Below, piece by piece: positions 6,360 to 11,518 of a DNA stretch of 11,518 nt. Location: positions 1 to 11,518 of the forward strand of contig CABVEG010000028.1 of assembly GCA_902497185.1 (NCBI GenBank), written 5' to 3'. Made by a program: the position numbers and the translations under genes. The notes beneath the pieces are model-generated. The model made no database searches and was not told where the DNA came from. It worked only from the letters and a program-made list of their open reading frames with translations. How positions within the stretch are numbered: the stretch's first letter is position 1; each line of letters begins with the position of its first letter. Source of the stretch: an uncultured Eubacteriales bacterium. Lineage in GTDB: Bacteria > Bacillota > Clostridia > Lachnospirales > CAG-274.

Positions 6360-9182
6360 TTATTTAGCAGTGTAGATAACATTTCCATCATTAATTGTCT
6401 GAACAACAAATGTGCCTGTTCGTGCCTCCTCTGTATCTAAGCCTAAAAAGTCTTGACTCATAGGGTCTATGTTCAGAATTACAAAGTCTGCCTGCTTACC
6501 GGCAGTGATAGAACCCTTTTCATTTTCATCAAAGTTTTGCCAAGCAGTATTTATGGTTACAGCCTTTAAGGCATTGTATGGGTCAATTCTTTCATCTGTT
6601 GTTTCATATCCGTTTACGGTTTTACCATGACCTATTTCTTCTCCGTCTCTTGTCATACGATTAACCGCATTATAAACTGAAAACAGCATATTAGGCACTG
6701 CCACAGGAGTATCCTGATGCATTGTAATATTAATGTTGCCATAGGATAATGCAGTTGCCATAGGGCTTATTGTTTGTCCTCTTACAGGTCCAAGTGTAGA
6801 GCTTAAATGATAATCTCCAAAGTAGTACACATGGTCTGTAAAGAATGAAATGCTTATTCCTAATTCGCTGCACTTCTTGATCTGGTCAGCTGTTATGGTC
6901 TGACAATGAATAATTGTTGGTCTTACAGCTTCTTTTGATTCATCAATAATTTCCTGTGTAAGCTCATCAACTCCATATACCTGCTTTAATGCTATTTCAT
7001 AGCAGTCTATAAACTGTTGAATTGCACCTGTTCCGTTGCAGTGAGATGTAAACTGTACTTTAGCCTTAATAAATTCAGCAAACTTTTCAATCAAATCTTC
7101 ATCTTTTACCTTTTGATTCTCCTCGCCCCAATAATATGAATCGTCTGTTGTTCTGATTTCACCTTCTAATTTGTAGTAGCCGCCCATAGCTTTGTCAGGA
7201 TCATTTTCGTCAACTGCAAACCATGCGGTTTTTCCTTGAGGAGAGCCATCTTGGAATACTTTTATACCTGTTACCTTAGAGCCTTTGCTATAGGTTTGTC
7301 CGACACTGCCATCCTCGCCAAACCAGCTGTCAAGAGAACCCATCATATGCTGAATATCAACAATGGCTGAGCCTGATTCATAGAGGTCTTCCACTGCGGA
7401 AATTTTGGCTGCACTGCTGCCGCCGCCTATTACTCCTGTGGTAATACCGTATTTTGCATACAATTCCATGGCATTAGATATAATTTCCTCTGTGGTTCCT
7501 GCCATTGTTACAGAGGTATTTCCCAATACATAGGGACCGCCGACAATTCCGTAAAGCGCATAAAAGCCGTTTTCACGAAGAACACCTGTTAAATCGTCAA
7601 AATGATCCCAAATGTTAAAGGTTCCGTCCTGGATACCTGCTGCAATTTCCTGCTGAGTCATACCAATTCCGTCCCAGTTTGGATATACATATGTTCTGTA
7701 AATTGCCTGCTCTTCCTCAGATTCAATTAACAGCTTTAATGCAGCTGTATTCAAAACACCCATATGGTCGGAAGTATGAATATAAATAATTGGATATTCA
7801 GTAGAAATTTCGTCTAAAGTTTCTCTGGTTGGGTGTAAATAGTTGTCCTCCTTATATGCTGTGTTGTCATAGCCGTGAGTAACAAACCAATAAGAGCTTA
7901 CCGAAATTGCGGAATCTGATGTTACATCATCTGCAACCAAGGCTGAGTCGGAAGTTATCTGAGAATTTTTGTCAAGCCATAGCTGCAAAGCTTTTTTACC
8001 CTCACTTACAAGACTTGATAAACTTGTAACACCTGCAGCCGGTCCTGCATCAGGATATTGGTCTGCCATATCAAGGTGGCTGTGTGCATCCTGAAATGCG
8101 GGAATCATTGTCTGCCCTTTAAGGTCAACTGTTTTCGCACCATATTTCTCGGCGCTTCTTTCAAGTTTTTGACTTTCGTAGTCTGTATATGCCACATCAA
8201 CAATTTTTCCGTCACCAACCAAAACAGACTTAGCTATAGGAATTTCATCGTAAACACCTTCATATTGTTCATCTACAGTGTAAATCAAGCCGTTATAATA
8301 TAATTGAGTGCTTTCATATTGGGATAAATCCAAATATGAATTAGAGCTGCTGCCTGAATTGTCATTTTCCATATCATATGTAGTTGCCTCTGAGGTTTGC
8401 TCTTTAGCTGCAGAAGAACTGCTGTTACTGCTGCCGCCTGAACCTCCTTTTTTTGCAGTGGTAGCTGTGTTTGCCGTGGTTGTTTCAGAGGTTTCATCTA
8501 CAGAGCTGTCCTTATCTGTCAAATTGTCACTTTCAGCTGTATTACTGTAATTTTTTGTTAATTTTGCCAAAATAACAGCTGTCTGTGCACGTGTAACAAC
8601 TCCCAATGGATTTAATTTGGTATCGGACAAGCCTATAATAATGCCTTCGCTATATGCCCAAGCAAGGGATTTTTTTGCCCAGTCGGAGGTTTTGTCCCAG
8701 TCCTCAAAGGCTGAAATATCACTGTCAAAGTCTGAAACCGTATTTTCACCCTTGAAAGCTGCATAGCGCTGTAAAAATACAGCTAACTGCTCTCTTGTTA
8801 ATGCTGCATTGGGGTTAAATGTATCGGCACTGATACCGAAAACCAAACCGTTTTCTGTACCCCATACAACAGCAGGAGCATACCAGGCATCCTTACTTAC
8901 ATCGGTAAAAACAGATGTTGCCGTTATATCCGGTGAGCCCTCTGCACGATACATTATGGAAACAAACATTCCCCTTGTTAATTCTCCATCAGGGTCAAAT
9001 TTGCTATCGGATAAGCCAACCATAAGTTTCTTATCAGTTACATAGTTTACACTGTCCAAATACCATACATCTTCAGCCACGTCATCATAACCTTTTGCAA
9101 AAACAACCTGCGGCAGCACTGATGTAAACAAAAGAGTAAACAATGTGATAACTGCAAATATTTTTTTTGTCAATTTGTTCAT
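6360..9182 (-). CDS. Secreted SLH-domain amidohydrolase of the YtcJ/AepA type
   Basis: A 940-residue exported enzyme that probably hydrolyses C-N bonds of an amide or N-substituted amino compound; the substrate is unknown. A signal peptide (1-29, VFA before Lys30) is followed by three SLH domains at about 32-80, 92-142 and 151-210, each with a WY or DW motif and a TR motif, which bind cell-wall polymer. A Ser/Thr/Gly-rich linker (about 214-287) leads to a metal-dependent amidohydrolase domain (about 288-940). Candidate metal ligands are His367 and His369 (DAHSHLD), Lys641 (IKVFQDG), His714 (SHCNGTGA), His759 (IIHCQTI) and Asp824 (MHQDTPV). SDHMGVLNTAAL (from Asp472) is a family motif. In SHCNGTGA, Thr718 stands where relatives often have Asp. 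The composite barrel ends are near 295-365 and 905-935. The catalytic part is about 650 residues, longer than the usual 530-570. GGAAG (9191-9195) is 8 nt before the ATG. It is convergent with livF and transcribed alone. Confidence 0.88.
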   Translation of the reverse strand: MNKLTKKIFAVITLFTLLFTSVLPQVVFAKGYDDVAEDVWYLDSVNYVTDKKLMVGLSDSKFDPDGELTRGMFVSIMYRAEGSPDITATSVFTDVSKDAWYAPAVVWGTENGLVFGISADTFNPNAALTREQLAVFLQRYAAFKGENTVSDFDSDISAFEDWDKTSDWAKKSLAWAYSEGIIIGLSDTKLNPLGVVTRAQTAVILAKLTKNYSNTAESDNLTDKDSSVDETSETTTANTATTAKKGGSGGSSNSSSSAAKEQTSEATTYDMENDNSGSSSNSYLDLSQYESTQLYYNGLIYTVDEQYEGVYDEIPIAKSVLVGDGKIVDVAYTDYESQKLERSAEKYGAKTVDLKGQTMIPAFQDAHSHLDMADQYPDAGPAAGVTSLSSLVSEGKKALQLWLDKNSQITSDSALVADDVTSDSAISVSSYWFVTHGYDNTAYKEDNYLHPTRETLDEISTEYPIIYIHTSDHMGVLNTAALKLLIESEEEQAIYRTYVYPNWDGIGMTQQEIAAGIQDGTFNIWDHFDDLTGVLRENGFYALYGIVGGPYVLGNTSVTMAGTTEEIISNAMELYAKYGITTGVIGGGSSAAKISAVEDLYESGSAIVDIQHMMGSLDSWFGEDGSVGQTYSKGSKVTGIKVFQDGSPQGKTAWFAVDENDPDKAMGGYYKLEGEIRTTDDSYYWGEENQKVKDEDLIEKFAEFIKAKVQFTSHCNGTGAIQQFIDCYEIALKQVYGVDELTQEIIDESKEAVRPTIIHCQTITADQIKKCSELGISISFFTDHVYYFGDYHLSSTLGPVRGQTISPMATALSYGNINITMHQDTPVAVPNMLFSVYNAVNRMTRDGEEIGHGKTVNGYETTDERIDPYNALKAVTINTAWQNFDENEKGSITAGKQADFVILNIDPMSQDFLGLDTEEARTGTFVVQTINDGNVIYTAK

Positions 9183-9289
9183 TTAATGCACTTCCTTTCC
9201 TTAAAAAACATATAAATTACTTAATTAAGCCTCATATAGATTGAATAAATTTGAAGCTCTGTACTATAAAAAGCCTCCTTTAAATAGAA

Positions 9290-9317
9290 ATTATACTTTC
9301 GGGAAATTTAAATACAA
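9290..9317 (-). promoter_or_regulatory. Candidate promoter of the SLH-amidohydrolase gene
   Basis: On the - strand, TATAAT (9295 to 9290) is a perfect -10 box. The best -35 candidate is TTGTAT (9317 to 9312), 16 bp upstream, matching consensus at 3 of 6 positions. Transcription would start near 9283, giving a leader of about 100 nt. The weak -35 box suggests dependence on an activator or weak basal expression. Confidence 0.4.
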
Positions 9318-9338
9318 TGTGCATAAAACTAAAATTTA

Positions 9339-9354
9339 TTGTGTATATGCACAA
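9339..9354. promoter_or_regulatory. Operator-like 16-bp dyad upstream of the amidohydrolase promoter
   Basis: TTGTGTATATGCACAA is symmetric at 14 of 16 positions, with TTGTG and CACAA as perfect outer arms. It lies about 22 bp upstream of the -35 candidate. Its right half, ATGCACA (9347-9353), also forms a perfect 7-bp inverted repeat with TGTGCAT (9318-9324), which abuts the -35 box. The placement fits a regulator binding site; no regulator gene is in the window. Confidence 0.35.
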
Positions 9355-9383
9355 TAGCCTGTGGAGAATTGAGGGATGGATAA

Positions 9384-9414
9384 AAAAATACATATAAAAA
9401 TACATATAAAAATA
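9384..9414. repeat. 12-bp tandem repeat, about 2.6 copies
   Basis: The unit AAAAATACATAT occurs at 9384-9395 and 9396-9407, and a third partial copy (AAAAATA) covers 9408-9414. The last part of the repeat forms one arm of the terminator stem of the neighbouring - strand gene, so the array may have grown by slippage from it. Confidence 0.6.
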
Positions 9415-9441
9415 AGCCCTTTTCAGAGCTTATTTTTATAT
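9404..9441 (-). terminator. Intrinsic terminator of the SHOCT-like helical-protein gene
   Basis: ATATAAAAATAAGC (9404-9417) pairs perfectly with GCTTATTTTTATAT (9428-9441), 14 bp around a 10-nt loop. Read on the - strand it starts 6 nt after the stop codon and ends in a T-rich arm, so it can terminate the 9914-9447 gene. The stem is A+T-rich except near the loop. Confidence 0.7.
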
Positions 9442-9446
9442 TATTA

Positions 9447-9914
9447 TCATTCTTCAATTTTTTCTTTAACATCCTTAACTGCGTCAACTACAGCATCCTT
9501 GACTTCGTCTTTTGCCTCTTCGGCAGTTTCAGCCACATATTCTTTGGCATCAACTACGGCATCCTTAACGTCTTTGCCTGCGTCCATTGCAGTATTTACA
9601 ACATTGCTTACAGGCTCAACAATTACGTCTTCAACAAAGTCCTTGTTTTTAGCCTTTGATTTATATTCCTCAACCTTAGCCTTTCCCATATTGTAGACGT
9701 CGTTGCCTACCTCCATAGCCTTATTGGCACATTTTTTTACAACAGGCTTAGCTTCGTCAACAATATCACATACCTTATCCTTTACACCTGAAATTATGTC
9801 GGAAGGGTTTATTGCTTTATTTTCTTTCATACTTTCCATAAGCTTTACGGCTTCATCAACGGTAATTTTTCCGTCGTTTATCATTTTAAGAATAGCCATT
9901 CTTTCTTTTTTCAT
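9447..9914 (-). CDS. Small charged helical protein with N-terminal SHOCT-like segment
   Basis: A 155-residue protein of unknown function with no signal peptide and no membrane segment. The N-terminus (about 3-30, RMAILKMINDGKITVDEAVKLME) looks like the short SHOCT-like helix-turn segment found at the start of many Bacillota regulatory or membrane-associated proteins (for example the YvlB type). The rest (about 40-155) is nearly all Ala, Val, Lys, Glu and Asp in amphipathic helix-forming repeats, with VKDAVVDA occurring twice (near 116-123 and 139-145); it resembles LEA or apolipoprotein-like repeat proteins. A stress-related or membrane-surface-associated role is a guess. AGAGAGG (9924-9930), 9 nt upstream, supports the start. 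It follows plsC by 65 nt on the same strand and may be partly co-transcribed with it; a candidate promoter lies in the gap, and a clear terminator follows. Confidence 0.75.
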   Translation of the reverse strand: MKKERMAILKMINDGKITVDEAVKLMESMKENKAINPSDIISGVKDKVCDIVDEAKPVVKKCANKAMEVGNDVYNMGKAKVEEYKSKAKNKDFVEDVIVEPVSNVVNTAMDAGKDVKDAVVDAKEYVAETAEEAKDEVKDAVVDAVKDVKEKIEE

Positions 9915-9944
9915 AAATAATAACCTCTCTTTCTTTAATTTTAT

Positions 9945-9974
9945 ATTTTACACAACATTGTTTTTTTTATTCAA
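9945..9974 (-). promoter_or_regulatory. Candidate promoter of the SHOCT-like protein gene
   Basis: On the - strand, TTGAAT (9974 to 9969) and TAAAAT (9950 to 9945) are separated by 18 bp, matching consensus at 4 and 5 of 6 positions. Both fit in the gap after plsC. No hairpin terminator is visible in this gap, so the gene could be read both from here and from the plsC promoter. Confidence 0.35.
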
Positions 9975-9979
9975 TACCA

Positions 9980-10699
9980 CTATTTGATTAAATCCTTTTC
10001 AATAATTGCCTTTACTTTGTCAGGAAGTTCTGCAATTTCTTCCTTTGAGAGTGTGGTTGTGTCTATAGGTTCGTGTATATAGAGGTTAATTGTTCGACCT
10101 CTTATCATATAATTATTATCCTCCATTACATTCCTTGTGCCGTCTATTGTTATGGGAATTAAAGGTTTTTTACTCTTTACAGCCAGCTTAAAGCTTCCTG
10201 CTTTAAATTCTCCCAGCTCACCTGTCTTGCTTCTTGTGCCCTCGGGAAAAATTACCATATTAATTCCGTTTTCAAGCTGCCTTACTCCTTTAATAATTGT
10301 TTGAGCAGACTGCTTCATATCGTTTCTGTCCATAAAAAGGCAGTGTATTCTTTTCATCCATTGACTTACAAAGGGAAAATGCTCAAGTTCCAACTTTGCT
10401 ATAAAGCCCTTTGGAACAGGTAAATATCCCAAAAGCAATAGTATATCAAAATTACTCTGATGATTTGAAACAAAAAGCATACTGCCCTCTTTAGGTATGT
10501 TTTCAAGCCCCTTTATTGCTACTGCCGATTCGGAATCTCTTACTCTGTCCCTTGCCCATTCGGATACTTTCTCTGTGACAAATTCTTCATATTCCTTGAC
10601 TTTGCCGGCTTCAAGAAGTTTGTCGACTTTTTTCAAATAATGATTGTTTGCTATAAGGGAGCCTATAAACTTAATATACCATTTAATTGTTACGAACAT
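9980..10699 (-). CDS. plsC: 1-acyl-sn-glycerol-3-phosphate acyltransferase (PlsC family)
   Basis: It transfers an acyl chain to the 2-position of lysophosphatidic acid to give phosphatidic acid, the precursor of membrane phospholipids, at the inner face of the cell membrane. It has 239 residues, a typical length. Motif I is NHQSNFD, with catalytic His80 and Asp85; motif II lies around FMDRND (122-127); motif III is FPEGTRS (151-157), the phosphate-binding site; motif IV is the LIPITIDGT stretch. All are intact. The N-terminus is amphipathic (MFVTIKWYIKFIGSLIA) and could sit on the membrane; there is no true signal peptide. GAAAGGAG (10707-10714) lies 7 nt before the ATG. It is divergent from rsmB; the two -10 boxes may overlap. 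Substrate use could extend to other lysophospholipids, as family members vary. Confidence 0.93.
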   Translation of the reverse strand: MFVTIKWYIKFIGSLIANNHYLKKVDKLLEAGKVKEYEEFVTEKVSEWARDRVRDSESAVAIKGLENIPKEGSMLFVSNHQSNFDILLLLGYLPVPKGFIAKLELEHFPFVSQWMKRIHCLFMDRNDMKQSAQTIIKGVRQLENGINMVIFPEGTRSKTGELGEFKAGSFKLAVKSKKPLIPITIDGTRNVMEDNNYMIRGRTINLYIHEPIDTTTLSKEEIAELPDKVKAIIEKDLIK

Positions 10700-10768
10700 A
10701 TTTGAACTCCTTTCAAAAAAATGCTTTTTTAATTCAGCAAAATGTGGTAATATATAATTATGTTACTA

Positions 10769-10797
10769 TGAACAAATACTTATAAATTAATTATACT
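10769..10797 (+). promoter_or_regulatory. Candidate promoter of rsmB, overlapping a divergent -10 box
   Basis: TGAACA (10769-10774) and TATACT (10792-10797) are 17 bp apart, matching consensus at 4 and 5 of 6 positions; transcription would start near 10804. On the - strand a perfect TATAAT (10795 to 10790) overlaps this -10 box and could serve plsC, though its -35 region is poor. If both are used, the divergent promoters would compete. Confidence 0.45.
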
Positions 10798-10838
10798 ACA
10801 ATTTAAGATAAAATAAAAGCTATTTTTTGGAGATAATT

Positions 10839-11518
10839 ATGAAAGAAAGAGAAATTGCACTTTTTATACTCAGTGATATATTTGAAGAGGGTGCATATAA
10901 CAATATTGTTTTAAGAAAAACATTGAACAGGCATCAGGAGCTTTCATCAATACAGAAGGCTTTTATTACGGAGCTTGTAAACGGAACACTCAGAAATCTT
11001 GTTAACATTGACTATGTTATAAACAGTTTTTCAAAAACAAAGACAAGTAAAATGAAACCCTTTATATTAAATAATTTAAGAATTGCTGCCTATCAGATAA
11101 TTTATATGGATAAAATTCCTGATTCTGCTGCCTGCAATGAGGCGGTTATACTTGCCAAGAAAAGAGGCTTTTCAACTCTTTCAGGCTTTGTAAACGGTGT
11201 TTTAAGAGCAGTATCAAGAGGTAAGTACGACATTAAATATCCTGAAAATAAAACGGATGCTATGTCAATTAAGTATTCTTATCCCAAATGGCTTTTGGAG
11301 TATTGGAGTGAGGATATGGATATTGATAATGTTGAAAATATTTGTATTGCATTTTCAAATCCTCCCAGAATAAGTATTTGTGTTAATACTGTTAAAACAA
11401 ATAAAAATGAATTAAAGGACAGTCTTTTTGAGGAGGGTATTGCTGTTGATACGGATACCCTTCTTGACAACAGTCTTTATATATACAAAACAAACAATAT
11501 TGCTGAAAGCAGGTGCTA
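10839..11518 (+). CDS. rsmB: 16S rRNA (cytosine-C5) methyltransferase RsmB, 5' part only
   Basis: The reading frame is open from ATG 10839 to the window end: 226 codons plus 2 bases, with no stop, so this is a gene cut by the window edge and not a broken one. RsmB methylates C967 of 16S rRNA (E. coli numbering) with S-adenosylmethionine. Residues 1 to about 125 match the NusB-like RNA-binding domain at the N-terminus of RsmB: RE.ALFILSDIF, the QKAFITELVNGTLRN stretch (39-53), the NLRIAAYQIIYMDKIPDSAACNEAV region, then GFVNGVLR (116-123). After it, the SIKYSYPKWLLEYW region (142-155) is the usual linker before the methyltransferase domain; the catalytic cysteines would lie beyond the window. 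The ribosome binding site TTGGAGA (10827-10833) is just upstream. Full-length relatives have about 430-450 residues. Confidence 0.9.
   Translation, partial: MKEREIALFILSDIFEEGAYNNIVLRKTLNRHQELSSIQKAFITELVNGTLRNLVNIDYVINSFSKTKTSKMKPFILNNLRIAAYQIIYMDKIPDSAACNEAVILAKKRGFSTLSGFVNGVLRAVSRGKYDIKYPENKTDAMSIKYSYPKWLLEYWSEDMDIDNVENICIAFSNPPRISICVNTVKTNKNELKDSLFEEGIAVDTDTLLDNSLYIYKTNNIAESRC

Noticed and set aside
8285..8550. Open frames on both strands within the Ser/Thr linker region of the amidohydrolase gene
   Set aside because: Low-complexity codon content keeps other frames open; they lack ribosome binding sites and overlap a well-supported gene.
9376..9987. + strand open frames opposite the SHOCT-like gene
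   Set aside because: They are Ser/Thr/Phe-rich mirror translations of the Ala/Val/Lys/Glu-rich gene, with no ribosome binding site, and one begins inside the tandem repeat and terminator.
1..11518. CRISPR arrays, tRNA or rRNA genes, insertion sequences, phage genes
   Set aside because: No regularly spaced repeats with unique spacers, no cloverleaf or rRNA-like sequence, and no transposase, integrase or capsid-like protein was seen on either strand.

Overview
The window looks like a chromosomal segment of an AT-rich, Gram-positive-type anaerobe of the class Clostridia (Bacillota). The evidence is the strong AGGAGG-type ribosome binding sites, the A+T-rich intergenic DNA, near-consensus sigma-A promoters, an S-layer-homology (SLH) surface protein and an LTGC lipoprotein signal on the solute-binding protein. 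I cannot fix the family or genus from this sequence alone. No tRNA, rRNA, CRISPR array, transposase or phage gene is visible.

Left part (1-966): a secreted protein of the YHYH family, with a signal peptide, a His/Cys-rich YHYH module, one bacterial Ig-like (BIG2) domain and a C-terminal domain of uncertain type, behind its own promoter. An A+T-rich spacer of 383 bases follows.

Centre (1226-6335): a complete high-affinity branched-chain amino acid ABC importer in the order livJ-livH-livM-livG-livF, all on the + strand. A perfect TTGACA-17 bp-TATAAT promoter drives livJ. A G+C-rich hairpin sits at the very start of the predicted transcript. Between livJ (binding lipoprotein) and livH (permease) lies an intrinsic terminator whose U-tract is shared with a second, 20-bp stem-loop carrying a Shine-Dalgarno-like sequence in its loop. 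The arrangement suggests that livJ is made in excess over the membrane and ATPase subunits. livH-livM-livG-livF are tightly packed (14-nt gap, then two 1-nt TAATG overlaps).

Convergent junction (6162-6359): a cluster of stem-loops separates livF from the next gene, which runs on the - strand. One has a U-tract suited to + strand termination; two others suit - strand termination.

Right part (6360-11518): on the - strand is a large secreted amidohydrolase of the YtcJ/AepA type with three N-terminal SLH domains and a Ser/Thr/Gly linker, so it is probably held on the cell surface. Further right, also on the - strand, are a small acidic/basic helical protein with an N-terminal SHOCT-like segment and a PlsC-type acyltransferase. 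Diverging from plsC on the + strand is the 5' part of rsmB (16S rRNA m5C methyltransferase), cut by the window end.

How they may work together: the liv operon is a clear functional unit. A surface amidohydrolase next to an amino acid importer could release amino acids from N-substituted substrates outside the cell, but the two are convergent and not co-transcribed, so this is only a hypothesis. plsC is phospholipid housekeeping and rsmB is ribosome housekeeping.
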